Origin: Parahoeflea alexandrii
Lineage (GTDB): Bacteria; Pseudomonadota; Alphaproteobacteria; Rhizobiales; Rhizobiaceae
Reading direction: 5' to 3'
Length of the DNA stretch: 64,000 bases
Assembly: GCF_027214025.1 (NCBI RefSeq)
Contig: NZ_JAPWHB010000002.1
Coordinates: 496,001-560,000, forward strand
Shown here piece after piece: positions 35,723 to 45,675 of this stretch. How positions within the stretch are numbered: the first letter of the stretch is position 1; each line of letters begins with the position of its first letter. The position numbers and the translations under genes were made by a program. A model generated the notes under the pieces. That model saw only the letters and a list, made by a program, of their open reading frames with translations. It had not been told where the DNA came from and did no database searches.

Positions 35723-35752
35723 GGCCGCCCGAAAGGACGGCCTTCCTGCTTT
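35723..35752 (+). terminator. Probable terminator after the BTLCP gene
   Basis: GGCCG (35723-35727) and CGGCC (35738-35742) form a short stem with loop CCCGAAAGGA, followed by TTCCTGCTTT. It is 47 bases after the stop codon. Confidence 0.5.
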
Positions 35753-35781
35753 GGAAAAGCTTGCCGACGCGCCGGTAGACT

Positions 35782-37125
35782 GTGCTATGGCTTGACCTCG
35801 CCTCATCAACAGCAATCCGGGAAAAGCCGGAGGACATACCAATCGCCGGCTTCCGCTTCATTCACACCGCCGACATCCATCTTGATTCCCCACTCAAGTC
35901 GCTCGCCCTGCGCAATCCGGAGCTGGCCGAACTGGTCGGCGGGGCTTCGCGGCAGGCGCTCTCCGATATTGTCGACCTGTGCATAACCGAGCGCGTCGAT
36001 GCCCTGATCATCGCCGGCGATCTCTATGATGGCGACCAGACCTCGATGAAGACCGCCCGGTTTCTCGCCAGCGAGTTGAACCGCCTGTCCGCCGCCGGCG
36101 TCCGCACCTTCATCATCCGCGGCAATCATGACGCGCTGTCGCGCATATCCCGCGAACTGGTGCTGCCCGATCTGGTCAAGCTGTTCGGCAGGAGCCCCGA
36201 GCATGTGCTGATCGAACGCGGCGCGGGCGAGAAGCCGGTCGCTGTTCATGGACTGAGTTTTGCCAGCCCGACAGCGCCGGAAAGCCTGCTTCCGAAATAC
36301 GCCCGTGCCCTTCCCGACGCGATCAACATCGGCATCATGCACACAAGCCTCGGCGGCGCCCCCGGGCACGATCCCTATGCGCCCTGCAGCCCCGCCGAAC
36401 TGCAAGCCACCGGCTATGATTACTGGGCGCTGGGACACATCCACAAGCGCTCGGTCGTCACCGGTTCGGCAACCATCGTCATGCCCGGCATGCCGCAGGG
36501 CCGCGACATCAACGAGGACGGCCCCAAATCGGTGACGCTCGTGTCGATCGGCGAAGATGGAGCGGTCAGCCTTGAAGAAAGGCAGACCGCCCTCGCCGAG
36601 TTTGCCCGGGTCACCGTCGACGCCACAGGCCTCGCCGAATGGAGCGATCTCGCAGGCGCGCTCACCGATGCGCTGGCACCGGCCCGCTCCAGGTCATCGG
36701 CTCAGCAGCTCGTGGTCCGGCTCACGGTCTCCGGCGAAACCCCGCTCGCCTGGCGCATGCGCCGCGATGTCGATCTGCTGATGGCCGAGGCCGAGGAACG
36801 GGCCGCGCAGATCGGCGGCACCTGGATCGAGAAGATCGAGATCGGCTGTACGCCGCCGCGAACGGTTCAAGCATCGGCGACCGACCCGCTGCATGAACTC
36901 AGGGCCCTGATCGAGGACGCCATTCTCGGCTCCGACGCCTACGAGACCGCGCTGGCAGCCGTGGCCGAAACCTTGCAGGCGCAGCTGCCGACCGATCTTC
37001 GAGATATGTTCGGCACCGACGAGGCCGAGACAAGGGCGCGGCGCCTGGAGCTTGCCCGCCAGGGCGCCGACGACGTGCTGGCCCGGCTGCAGCCAGGCCA
37101 CGCCACCGGCGGCGAGACCGCCTGA
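35782..37125 (+). CDS. SbcD/YhaO-like metallophosphoesterase, DNA repair exonuclease subunit
   Basis: A calcineurin-like nuclease related to SbcD, Mre11 and YhaO. The motifs are FIHTADIHLDSPL, IIAGDLYDGD, IIRGNHDALS, MHTSLGG and ALGHIHKRSV in order, all metal-binding residues present. The C-terminal 180 residues form the capping and partner-binding region. Its stop overlaps the start of the ATPase gene by one base (TGATG), so the pair forms an SbcCD-like complex. The start is uncertain: the GTG at 35782 gives 447 residues, but homology begins near residue 20 (FRFIHTADIH), and GGAGG at 35829 has only an ATA codon close behind it. Confidence 0.85.
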   Translation: MLWLDLASSTAIREKPEDIPIAGFRFIHTADIHLDSPLKSLALRNPELAELVGGASRQALSDIVDLCITERVDALIIAGDLYDGDQTSMKTARFLASELNRLSAAGVRTFIIRGNHDALSRISRELVLPDLVKLFGRSPEHVLIERGAGEKPVAVHGLSFASPTAPESLLPKYARALPDAINIGIMHTSLGGAPGHDPYAPCSPAELQATGYDYWALGHIHKRSVVTGSATIVMPGMPQGRDINEDGPKSVTLVSIGEDGAVSLEERQTALAEFARVTVDATGLAEWSDLAGALTDALAPARSRSSAQQLVVRLTVSGETPLAWRMRRDVDLLMAEAEERAAQIGGTWIEKIEIGCTPPRTVQASATDPLHELRALIEDAILGSDAYETALAAVAETLQAQLPTDLRDMFGTDEAETRARRLELARQGADDVLARLQPGHATGGETA

Positions 37126-40100
37126 TGCGCCTCAATCGCCTTGACCTCACCCGCTACGGCAAGTTCACCGATCACCGGATCGATTTCGGATCGGCTGCCG
37201 CCGGCGGCTGCGATCTGCACATCGTCTACGGCCCGAACGAGGCCGGCAAATCGACCCTGTTCAGCGCCTGGCTCGACCTCTTGTTCGGCATCGGCGCGCA
37301 AAGCAGCTACAATTTCCTGCACCCCTACCCCAACATGCGGATCGGCGCGGCCATCGAAATCGACGGCAGGACGCAGGAATTCGTCCGCATCAAGCGCCAG
37401 CAGAACAGCCTGCTCGATAGCCGCGACCAGCCCGTCTCCGACGGCGCACTGCTCTCAGGCCTCGGCGGGCTCGACCGCGACAGCTACCTGACCATGTTCT
37501 CGCTCGACGATGAAAGCCTTGAACAGGGCGGCGAAAGCATCCTCGCCAGCCGTGGCGATCTGGGCGAACTGCTGTTTTCGGCCAGCGCCGGACTGGGCGA
37601 CCTCTCCCAGCGGCTTTCGGGGATCCGCACCGAGACCGAGGATTTCTACAAGCCCCGCGCCCAGAAGCGCATCCTTGGTGAACTCAAGGCCGAACTTGCC
37701 GAACTGAAGACCGAGCGCGACCGGATCGACACCCAAGCCAGCAAATTTGCGCAACTGAGCAAGGAGCTGGAAGAGGCAAAGGCCCGCCACGACGAGGCCG
37801 GCGGCGAACGCAAGCGACTCCGCGTGCGGTTGACCGAAATTGACCGCCTGCTGACGGCGCGTCCCCGCCTCGCCGAACTCGAGCGGCTGCAGGCCGGCCT
37901 CGAACCGCTCTCGGACCTGCCGGACGTTGCCCCCGAATGGCGCCAGCAGGTCCGGGATCTCGGCGAGCAGGAGGCCGCTCTTGAAGCCGCGGGCGCTGCG
38001 CTGGAGGCCGAGATCGAGCGGCTGACCGCGGAGCGGGATGCACTTGATGTCGATGCCACGATGCTGGCGTTGCAGGACCGCCTCGGCGAACTCGCCCGGC
38101 TGCGCACCCGCCACGACGCTGCCGGCGAAGATCTGCCGGAGCGCCGCGCGGCGCTCGACCGCATCGACGGGCGGATCGAGCAGTATCTTGCCCGCCTCGG
38201 GCAACCGACCGGCTCAATCGCCGCCGAGCTGCTGCTCGACACCTCCAGGACAGCCGCCCTCCGCGAGCTGATCGACGCCCGTGCAAGCCTCGATGTACGG
38301 CTTGCCGCCGCCCGCAAGGAAGCCGCCGACGCGCTTGCCAACCGCGACGAGGCGCAGGCACATCTGCTCTCGGCAGGCGGAGCACCGGAGCCCGGCGCAC
38401 CCGGGCTCCAGCAAGGCCGGATGGCGGCGCTCGCAGAAATCCTCGCGCTTCTGCGCAATGACAACCACGACCAGCACTGCCTGACCGCCAGCCGCACCGT
38501 GGCGGCGGCGCGCGAGACATGCCGTGCGCTGATCGAGACCCTGACCCCGTGGACAGGCAAGACCGGGCAATTGCGCGCCATGCTGCCGCCATCGGCAGAA
38601 ACAATCCGCGGATGGAAATCCGGCATCGAGGAGCTCGACCGGAAACGCATCTCGACCGACGAGGAGATTGCCCGCCACGGCCAGACGCTCAAGCGGCTGG
38701 AGGCGGAGGCTGCCGCCATCACCCGGCCAGGCGCCCTGCCGTCAAACGCTCAGACGCAGGCGCTGCGCACCGTGCGCGACAAGGCCTGGGAAACCCACAA
38801 GGCCAGGCTCGATCCGGAGACCGCAGCAACCTTTGAAGCCGCCATGCATGCCCATGACGAGGCCGCCGACAGGCGCGCCGCGCATCTCTCCGAGGTCGCC
38901 AGGCTCAACGAAATCTCGATGCAATCGGACATCGCCAGGGCCGGCCTTGAGGGCGCGGAGACCGCCCGGGCCGGCATCGACAAGGCACTGTCCGATCTCA
39001 GCGATCGGATCGCCGCCACTATCGGGCAGCTTTCACCCGCCCTGCCCGCCGGCATGACGCCCGAGGCTTTGCAGCAGTGGCTCGATCGCAGGGACCAGGT
39101 TCTTCGGGCCGACGACGCGCTTCAGGCCGACGTCCGCGCGCTGGAAATCGCCGAGCAGGACCGGCGGACCGTCGCTGCACGGCTGCACCGGGCGCTTTCG
39201 CCGCTCGACCCGGAGGCCGGCCCGGACGAAGACCTCGAGACGCTGCTCGCCCGCGCGCAAACTCTCGTCAGCCGGGAAGCGAAGCTTGATGGTTACCGCC
39301 AGGCACTGGCCGAACAGGAGCGCATGCTCGCCCGGCGGCAGCGCGATGTCGAGAACACCGAAGCCGAAGCGCAGGCCTGGATGCTGGCCTGGAAGCAGGC
39401 CTGCGACGGCAGCTGGCTTGGCAACGCCGCGAAGGCCCCGACCGCCGCGGAAGTCCGCGAGGCCCTGCCGCTGCTTGCCGAACTGGCAACCGCGATCCAC
39501 GAGCGCGATGGCCTCGCCGACCGCATCGCCAAGATGCAGCGGGATCAGGCCGACTATGCCGCAGCACTTCAGGCAACCGCCTCAGAGGCCGGCCTCGACA
39601 CTCGCGACACCCCGCCCGCCGCCATTGCCCGGCAACTGGCGGACCGGCTGGCAATGGCCGAGAAAGCCAACGCCCGCCATGACGATCTCACCCGGCAGAT
39701 CGAACAGGCGCTGGCCCGGCAGCGCACCCATGCAGAAACCCGCGCGGCCCATGCCGCCCGCAAGGCGCATATGCTCGAGGCGCTCGGCGCCGACTCGCTG
39801 CCCGACGCGGCGCTGAGGACCGACCAGGCGCTCGAGCGCAGGCAACTGGGGCAACGGACCAGCCAGATCGCGGACGAACTCTGCGAGGCGCTCGGCGTCG
39901 CCTCGCTTGACGAAGCCCGCTCCCGGCTGGAAACCGCCGACGCCACAGAACTTAACGCGGAAAAGCAGGAACTCGAAGCGTCGCTCGAAACACTCGACGC
40001 CGAAATCCAGCATCTGTTTGCCGCCCGCACCCGCGCCTCCGACGCGATCAACGCCGTCGGCGGCGACGATGCGGTGGCCCGCATCGAGCAGAAGCGGAAG

Positions 40101-40622
40101 ACCACCCTGCTCGCCATTGCCGAGGGCGCCGAGCGCTATCTCAGGCTGTCGGCCGGCGTCATCGCCATGGAGCAGGCGCTGACGCTCTACCGCGAGCGCC
40201 ACAGCTCCTCGATGATGCAGCGCGCATCGGAAGCCATCCGCACCATCAGCCGCGGCCGCTACACCGGCCTTGCCTCGCAGCCTGACCATGGGCGCGACAA
40301 GGGACGCGAACTGCTGATCGCCATCCAGAAAGACGGCACTTCGAAACAGGCGGCGGAAATGTCCAAGGGCGCCCGCTTCCAGCTTTACCTGGCGCTGCGC
40401 GTCGCCGGCTTCCATGAATTCGCCGCCACCCGCCAGACAGTGCCGTTCATCGCCGATGACATCATGGAAACCTTCGACGATTTCCGCGCCGAGGAAACCT
40501 TCCGGCTGTTTGCCGGCATGGCCTCCGTCGGCCAGGTGATCTATCTCACCCACCACCGCCATCTCTGCTACATCGCCAGATCCGTCTGTCCGGACGTGAC
40601 CATTCACGAACTGACCGCCTGA
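37125..40622 (+). CDS. SbcC/YhaN-like SMC-type ATPase
   Basis: A 1165-residue ATPase with an N-terminal half-site MRLNRLDLTRYGKFTDH and Walker A GPNEAGKST (about 38-46), the YhaN-specific FSLDDESLEQGGESIL segment, a very long central coiled coil (about 180-980, rich in Ala, Glu, Arg, Leu), and a C-terminal half-site with the signature region SKGARFQLYLALR and Walker B-like VPFIADDIMETFDDFRAE. It partners the nuclease encoded immediately upstream and is likely to process DNA ends or hairpins. No zinc-hook CxxC was noted in the middle, consistent with YhaN rather than classical SbcC or Rad50. Confidence 0.88.
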   Translation: MRLNRLDLTRYGKFTDHRIDFGSAAAGGCDLHIVYGPNEAGKSTLFSAWLDLLFGIGAQSSYNFLHPYPNMRIGAAIEIDGRTQEFVRIKRQQNSLLDSRDQPVSDGALLSGLGGLDRDSYLTMFSLDDESLEQGGESILASRGDLGELLFSASAGLGDLSQRLSGIRTETEDFYKPRAQKRILGELKAELAELKTERDRIDTQASKFAQLSKELEEAKARHDEAGGERKRLRVRLTEIDRLLTARPRLAELERLQAGLEPLSDLPDVAPEWRQQVRDLGEQEAALEAAGAALEAEIERLTAERDALDVDATMLALQDRLGELARLRTRHDAAGEDLPERRAALDRIDGRIEQYLARLGQPTGSIAAELLLDTSRTAALRELIDARASLDVRLAAARKEAADALANRDEAQAHLLSAGGAPEPGAPGLQQGRMAALAEILALLRNDNHDQHCLTASRTVAAARETCRALIETLTPWTGKTGQLRAMLPPSAETIRGWKSGIEELDRKRISTDEEIARHGQTLKRLEAEAAAITRPGALPSNAQTQALRTVRDKAWETHKARLDPETAATFEAAMHAHDEAADRRAAHLSEVARLNEISMQSDIARAGLEGAETARAGIDKALSDLSDRIAATIGQLSPALPAGMTPEALQQWLDRRDQVLRADDALQADVRALEIAEQDRRTVAARLHRALSPLDPEAGPDEDLETLLARAQTLVSREAKLDGYRQALAEQERMLARRQRDVENTEAEAQAWMLAWKQACDGSWLGNAAKAPTAAEVREALPLLAELATAIHERDGLADRIAKMQRDQADYAAALQATASEAGLDTRDTPPAAIARQLADRLAMAEKANARHDDLTRQIEQALARQRTHAETRAAHAARKAHMLEALGADSLPDAALRTDQALERRQLGQRTSQIADELCEALGVASLDEARSRLETADATELNAEKQELEASLETLDAEIQHLFAARTRASDAINAVGGDDAVARIEQKRKTTLLAIAEGAERYLRLSAGVIAMEQALTLYRERHSSSMMQRASEAIRTISRGRYTGLASQPDHGRDKGRELLIAIQKDGTSKQAAEMSKGARFQLYLALRVAGFHEFAATRQTVPFIADDIMETFDDFRAEETFRLFAGMASVGQVIYLTHHRHLCYIARSVCPDVTIHELTA

Positions 40623-40842
40623 TTGAGGGCTTGCCGGCTGTTTTTCCGCACCTGCGAACAGGCTTGGCTTGGCATTGACGGCTTATGCCTGTATCGAGGC
40701 GGCACTCTCGCTGATCCTCACTCGGATCATTTTCCCTGCAGGACGCAGGACCGCCGGGCCCGATATCGCTAGCGCATTGGCCCGCTCCTGCAAGCACAGC
40801 ATCACCGAACCATCCCTTCACCGGACAGGACGCCAACTCTCC

Positions 40843-42327
40843 ATGATCTCGTTCAACAGCTATGCGTCGCAATGGACCGGCAACATCCGCGGCGACATTC
40901 TCTCGGGCCTCGTCGTCGCCCTTGCCCTGATTCCGGAAGCCATCGCGTTTTCGATCATCGCCGGCGTCGACCCAAAGGTCGGCCTCTATGCCTCGTTCTC
41001 GATTGCGGTGATCACGGCAATCGTCGGCGGCCGTCCCGGCATGATCTCGGCGGCAACCGCGGCGACTGCCGTGCTGATGGTCACGCTGGTCAAGGAGCAC
41101 GGGCTTGAATACCTGCTCGCCGCCACCGTGCTCGCCGGCTTGATCCAGATAGCCGCCGGCATTGCCCGGCTCGGCTACGTCATGCGCTTCGTCTCGAAAT
41201 CGGTGATGACCGGCTTCGTCAACGCGCTGGCGATCCTGATCTTCATGGCGCAATTGCCCGAGCTCATCGGCGTGCCCTGGCTCACCTATGTCATGGTCGC
41301 GGCAGGTCTTGCCATCATCTACCTGTTTCCGCTGATCACCACCGCCATCCCCTCGCCGCTGGTCACCATCGTGGTGCTCACCGCGATTACCTGGTTCTTC
41401 GGCTTCGACCTCAGGACCGTCGGCGACATGGGCGCCCTGCCCGACACCTTGCCGGTGTTCCTGATCCCCGTCATCCCGCTCAACCTCGAAACGCTGTGGA
41501 TCATCCTGCCCTATTCGGTCGCGGTCGCCGCCGTCGGCCTGCTTGAATCGCTGATGACCCAGTCGATCGTCGACGATCTCACCGACACCTCGTCCAACCG
41601 CAACATGGAATGCGTCGGCCAGGGCATCGCCAACACCGCCACCGGCTTCATCGGGGGCATGGCCGGCTGCGCCATGATCGGCCAGTCGATCATCAACGTG
41701 AAATCCGGCGGCCGCGGACGCCTGTCGACCTTCGTCGCCGGCTCCATGCTCCTGTTCTTCATCGTCGTACTGGGCGATTCCGTTGCAAGGATCCCGATGG
41801 CGGCCCTGGTGGCGATCATGATCATGGTCTCGATCGGCACCTTCTCCTGGTCCTCGATCAAGAGCTTGCGCACCCATCCGCGTTCCTCTTCGGTGGTGAT
41901 GCTGGCCACCGTGCTGTTCGTGGTCTTCACCCACAATCTCGCCATCGGCGTGCTGGTCGGCGTGCTGCTCTCGGGCCTGTTCTTCGCCTGGAAGATCGCG
42001 CAGCTCTTCGGCGTCCGCTCGACGCTCTCCGAAGACGGCCGCACCCGCACCTACATCGTCGAGGGGCAATTGTTCTTCGCTTCCGCCGAAGACTTCATGA
42101 AGGCCTTCGATTTCCGCGAAGTGCTGGAGAAGGTCGTCATCGACGTCTCCCGCGCCCACATCTGGGACATTTCAAGCGTCGCAGCCCTCGACATGGCGGT
42201 CTTGAAATTCCGCCGCGACGGCGCCGAAGTGGAGATCATCGGCATGAACGAAGCATCGGAAACCATCGTCGACCGGCTGGCTATCCACGACAAGCCCGGC
42301 GCCATGGACCAGCTGATGACCCACTAG
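40843..42327 (+). CDS. SulP-family anion transporter with STAS domain
   Basis: A 494-residue secondary transporter with about ten or more hydrophobic segments. The family signature [35 protein letters not shown] occupies about 16-50 (key residues G-L, P-E-A, F-S, G-L-Y), and the cytoplasmic STAS domain begins near residue 395 ([33 protein letters not shown]). I choose the ATG at 40843 where the family N-terminus begins; the preceding 58 codons of open frame show no similarity. Sulfate, bicarbonate and other anions are all possible substrates. The gap 40623-40842 shows no recognisable element. Confidence 0.88.
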   Translation: MISFNSYASQWTGNIRGDILSGLVVALALIPEAIAFSIIAGVDPKVGLYASFSIAVITAIVGGRPGMISAATAATAVLMVTLVKEHGLEYLLAATVLAGLIQIAAGIARLGYVMRFVSKSVMTGFVNALAILIFMAQLPELIGVPWLTYVMVAAGLAIIYLFPLITTAIPSPLVTIVVLTAITWFFGFDLRTVGDMGALPDTLPVFLIPVIPLNLETLWIILPYSVAVAAVGLLESLMTQSIVDDLTDTSSNRNMECVGQGIANTATGFIGGMAGCAMIGQSIINVKSGGRGRLSTFVAGSMLLFFIVVLGDSVARIPMAALVAIMIMVSIGTFSWSSIKSLRTHPRSSSVVMLATVLFVVFTHNLAIGVLVGVLLSGLFFAWKIAQLFGVRSTLSEDGRTRTYIVEGQLFFASAEDFMKAFDFREVLEKVVIDVSRAHIWDISSVAALDMAVLKFRRDGAEVEIIGMNEASETIVDRLAIHDKPGAMDQLMTH

Positions 42328-42335
42328 TGCATCCT

Positions 42336-42426
42336 GCATAAGGCGGAATCGCCTGATGCAGATAAGATGCCCTAGATTCATAGAAATAGAGCGACCTTTG
42401 TGCGTCCAAGAGGACGCACGGCGCTC
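42336..42426. repeat. Two-hairpin intergenic repeat, Rhizobiales palindromic type
   Basis: First hairpin: GCATAAGGCG (42336-42345) and CGCCTGATGC (42350-42359), one mismatch, loop GAAT. Second hairpin: GTGCGTCC (42400-42407) and GGACGCAC (42412-42419), perfect, loop AAGA, flanked by AGAGCG and CGCTCT, which extend the dyad. Similar GTGCGTCC palindromes are dispersed in rhizobial genomes as I recall them; copy number here cannot be judged because only one copy is in the window. Confidence 0.6.
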
Positions 42427-42443
42427 TAGAGGAGGACCTGATC

Positions 42444-43298
42444 ATGACCAACATCCTTTTGGCCCTCGTTGACGGGTCCATCTATTCGAAAAGCGTCTGC
42501 GACCATGCCGCCTGGGCGGCGGCGCGGATGGATGCCGAAGTCGACCTGCTGCACGTGCTCGATCGCCAGCCGGGTACGGGCAAATCCGATCTCTCGGGCT
42601 CGATTGCGCTCGGCGCCCGCACCGCGCTGCTGGAGGAGCTGTCATCGCTCGACGAGCAGCGCGCCAAGCTGTTGAGCCAGAAGGGCCGCGCCATTCTCGA
42701 CGATGCGCGCGCCATCATCGAGGCCGCGGGCGGGAAAGTTGCAGGCGCTCACCTGCGCATGGGCGAAATCGTCGACACCGTGATCGAGCAGGAAGGCCCT
42801 GCCAGCATGCTCATGGTCGGCAAACGCGGCGAGGAAGCCGATTTCGCCAGCCTGAGGCTCGGCGCCCATCTCGAGCGCTTCATCCGCGCAAGCCACAAGC
42901 CGGTCTTCGTCGCCTCCCGCGCCTTCAAGCCGATCGACACCGCGATCATCGCCTATGACGGCGGAGCATCGAGCCAGCGCGTGGTCGACCACATCGCCCG
43001 CAACAAGCTGTTTGCAGGCCTCAAGATCGATCTCGTCACCGTCGGCCAGCGCAACCGCGAAACCGAAAAGGCGCTCGAGGATGCCAAGGCCATCCTCACC
43101 GGCGCCGGCCTCGCCACCGAGACCACCATTCTCTCAGGCCAGCCCGACGAGGTGCTGGGCAAGCGCGTCGAGGAGCATGGCTCCTGTCTTGTCGCCATGG
43201 GCGCCTACGGCCACTCCCGCATCCGCGCCTTTGTGCTGGGCTCGACCACCTCGGAAATGCTCCGCTCCTGCAAGGCGCCGGTGCTGTTGATGCGGTGA
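42444..43298 (+). CDS. Tandem universal stress protein (UspA family)
   Basis: A 284-residue cytoplasmic protein made of two Usp domains (about 1-150 and 160-284). The second domain has the ATP-binding loop MGAYGHSRIRAFVLGSTTSEML near the C-terminus, with key residues G-x2-G-x9-GS. The first domain has a more degenerate version, MVGKRGEEADFASLRLGAHLERF. GGAGGA precedes the ATG. It follows the SulP gene after a repeat element, an association seen often, but the functional link is unknown. Confidence 0.9.
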   Translation: MTNILLALVDGSIYSKSVCDHAAWAAARMDAEVDLLHVLDRQPGTGKSDLSGSIALGARTALLEELSSLDEQRAKLLSQKGRAILDDARAIIEAAGGKVAGAHLRMGEIVDTVIEQEGPASMLMVGKRGEEADFASLRLGAHLERFIRASHKPVFVASRAFKPIDTAIIAYDGGASSQRVVDHIARNKLFAGLKIDLVTVGQRNRETEKALEDAKAILTGAGLATETTILSGQPDEVLGKRVEEHGSCLVAMGAYGHSRIRAFVLGSTTSEMLRSCKAPVLLMR

Positions 43299-43344
43299 TG
43301 GCTTTGGGCCTATCTTGTAAGCATGTTTCATCTGGAATTTCGGC

Positions 43345-44037
43345 ATGCTCCAGACCATTGCCTTTGATGCTGACGACACACTTTGGGAAAACGAGCAGTT
43401 CTATCGTCTGACCGAGCAGGAGTTCCGCGCACTCCTGTCCGATCATGCGGACGGTGACCATCTTTCGGAGCGTTTGCTGGCTGCTCAGAAGCGCAACCTG
43501 AATACCTACGGGTTCGGCATCAAGGGTTTCGTTCTGTCGATGATCGAGACCGCGATCGAAGTCACCGACGGACAGGTTCCGACCGAATCTATCTCAAAGA
43601 TCCTCGCGATCGGCCGCGACCTTCTCGGACACCCGATCGAACTGCTGGAAGGGGCAGGTGACGTGCTCGACGCACTCGCGGGACGCTACACCTTGCTACT
43701 TATTACGAAGGGCGACCTGTTCGATCAGGAACGGAAGATTGCCCAGTCCGGCCTGGCCGAAAAATTTGACACCATCGAAATCGTCCCGGACAAGAACGCC
43801 GCGGTCTACCGGCGGATTTTCACCCGGATGGGCGCCGAGCCGCACAGCACGGCCATGGTCGGCAACTCGCTCAAGTCGGACATCGTTCCGGTCCTCGAGC
43901 TTGGCGCATGGGGCATTTTTGTTCCCCATGCCCTCACCTGGTCGCTCGAACATGTCGAAGCGCCAGTGGACCATGAGCGTTTCAGACAGATTGAAAACCT
44001 CAGGGCGCTACCAGATCTGCTGTCGCGAATCCCCTAG
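43345..44037 (+). CDS. HAD-superfamily hydrolase
   Basis: A 230-residue haloacid-dehalogenase-like hydrolase. Motif I FDADDTLWENE is at 6-16, with the nucleophile Asp8 and acid Asp10. Motif II is in LLLITKGD (about 118-125), Lys in RKIAQSG region, and motif IV in MVGNSLKSDIVPVLELG. The cap is helical. The substrate is probably a small phosphorylated metabolite. It is convergent with, and overlaps by four bases, the MaoC-phosphotransacetylase gene. Confidence 0.85.
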   Translation: MLQTIAFDADDTLWENEQFYRLTEQEFRALLSDHADGDHLSERLLAAQKRNLNTYGFGIKGFVLSMIETAIEVTDGQVPTESISKILAIGRDLLGHPIELLEGAGDVLDALAGRYTLLLITKGDLFDQERKIAQSGLAEKFDTIEIVPDKNAAVYRRIFTRMGAEPHSTAMVGNSLKSDIVPVLELGAWGIFVPHALTWSLEHVEAPVDHERFRQIENLRALPDLLSRIP

Positions 44038-45437
44038 CCTAATCCCAGCGGCCTGAGCCGCCGCCAGTGATAGAACACCTTGGCCAGCGCCGCAGACACG
44101 ATCCGCGCGTCCACCGTGTCCGAGCGGCTGGTCAGCATGATCGGCACGCGGGCGCCAAGCGCGATGCCGGCGGAGGATGCACCGGCCAGGTGGATGAGCT
44201 GCTTGGCGATCATGTTGCCGCTCTCGAGATTGGGCGTGACCAGGATGTCGGCACGGCCCGCCACGTCGGAGATGATGCCCTTGGCGGCGACGGCGGCAGG
44301 CGAGATCGCGTTGTCGAAGGCCAGCGGCCCGTCGACCTTGCCGCCCGTGATCTGGCCGCGGTCGTGCATCTTGCAGATCGCGGCGGCGAGCAGCGTCGAG
44401 GGCAGCTTGCCGGTTACCGTTTCGACAGCCGAGAGCAGCGCCACCAGCGGCACTTCCACGCCGATGGCGATGGCCAGATCTATGGCGTTCTGGACGATGT
44501 CCTTCAGCGCTTCCAGATCGGGCGAGATGTTGATCGCCGCATCGGTGACAAACAGCGTCCGGTCCTGTCCCGGCACGTCGAGCGCGAAGACATGGGAGAG
44601 CCGCCGCTCGGTCCGCAAGCCCTTGTCCTTGTCGAGGACGGCCACCAGAAGTTCGTCGGTGTGCAGCTTGCCCTTCATCAGCGCGCCGGCGCGGCCCTCG
44701 TGCACCAGCGCCACGGCCACTTCCGCCGCCGCATGGCTGTGCGCCGCGTCAACAATCTCGAGCCCGGCGAGATCAAGCCCCGCGGCTTCCGCCGCGGCCT
44801 CGATCTTGGCCCTGGGCCCGACCAGCACTGGCGTGATCATGCCCTCGTCGCGCGCGGCGATCGCCCCGCCGAGGCTGAGCGCATCGCAGGGGTGAACGAT
44901 GGCCGTCAGCAGCGGATCGAGCGCCCTTGCGCGTTCGACCAGCGCGCCGAAGCGCACGCCCGGCGCCTTGAGGTGGGTAACCGGCATGCGGGCGATGCGC
45001 CGGCGGATCTTGGCTCGTGGCGCCCGCACCTCGGCCTGGCCTGACACGATCGTCTCGCCTTGCGCATCGAGGCAGCTGCAATCGAGCCTGACTTGCCCCG
45101 TACCCTTGTCGATACCGGTGACTTCGACGCGAACGATGATGCGGTCGCCGACATTGACCGCCCGGTGGAATTTCAGCGTCTGCCCCAGATGCTCGGTCCC
45201 GGGTCCGGGCAGCCGTGTGGCCAGCACCGCCGAAATCAGCGCGCCGGCCCACATGCCGTGCACGATGCCCTGTTCGAGTTCCGTACCTTCCGCGCCGCCC
45301 TCCTCCAGGCTCGCCGGATTGACGTCGGCTGAAACGGTCGCGAACATCGCAATGTCGGGACGGGTCAGCACCCGTTCGATTTCGGCCCGGTCACCGAGGG
45401 CGATTTCATCGACGGTGCGGTTTTCGATCAGATCCAT
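44034..45437 (-). CDS. MaoC-like hydratase fused to phosphate acetyl/butyryltransferase
   Basis: A 467-residue two-domain enzyme. Residues about 10-150 form a MaoC-type hot-dog domain (GIVHGMWAGALISAVLATRLPGPGT, about 58-82, with the probable catalytic His and Gly). Residues about 165-467 form a phosphotransacetylase/phosphotransbutyrylase domain (HPCDALSLGGAI, GALMKGKLHTDELL, FVTDAAINISPDL, VAGRADILVTPNLESGNM). The family is annotated as bifunctional enoyl-CoA hydratase/phosphate acetyltransferase. No acetate or butyrate kinase gene lies next to it. Its role could be recovery of short-chain acyl-CoA as acyl phosphate. Confidence 0.88.
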   Translation of the reverse strand: MDLIENRTVDEIALGDRAEIERVLTRPDIAMFATVSADVNPASLEEGGAEGTELEQGIVHGMWAGALISAVLATRLPGPGTEHLGQTLKFHRAVNVGDRIIVRVEVTGIDKGTGQVRLDCSCLDAQGETIVSGQAEVRAPRAKIRRRIARMPVTHLKAPGVRFGALVERARALDPLLTAIVHPCDALSLGGAIAARDEGMITPVLVGPRAKIEAAAEAAGLDLAGLEIVDAAHSHAAAEVAVALVHEGRAGALMKGKLHTDELLVAVLDKDKGLRTERRLSHVFALDVPGQDRTLFVTDAAINISPDLEALKDIVQNAIDLAIAIGVEVPLVALLSAVETVTGKLPSTLLAAAICKMHDRGQITGGKVDGPLAFDNAISPAAVAAKGIISDVAGRADILVTPNLESGNMIAKQLIHLAGASSAGIALGARVPIMLTSRSDTVDARIVSAALAKVFYHWRRLRPLGLG

Positions 45438-45675
45438 TCAGACACTCCAATGACGCTTGGCTGGGCCGCAGCCGTTGACACGGCTTCAGACGGGCTTGGA
45501 CCGGCCCGGCGAAGCGCGGGCTGCGGACCCGGATGGCAGCGAACTTGCCCCAGCGGTGCAACAGACACAAGACATCGGGTCTGCCGCGACCCGGTTTTCG
45601 GCACGGACTCCGATAGGAAGGTTCACATCCGTGGTCGAGCGTCCGGTGGCAGCCGGAAGCGGCCCGCAGAAAGAC
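45438..45675. other. Intergenic stretch before the PTA gene, no gene recognised
   Basis: The 307-base gap between the fusion enzyme and cytochrome b561 holds the terminator at 45676-45713. The remaining part contains only high-GC shadow frames; the promoter of the fusion gene should be here but no clear -35/-10 pair was recognised. Confidence 0.4.

Noticed and set aside
40669-40842. N-terminal extension of the SulP transporter
   Set aside because: The 58 extra codons show no SulP similarity, and the transporter signature begins normally from the ATG at 40843.
40546-42159. 537-codon open frame antisense to the SulP transporter
   Set aside because: Extremely Asp-, His- and Gly-rich shadow translation; no homology recognised.
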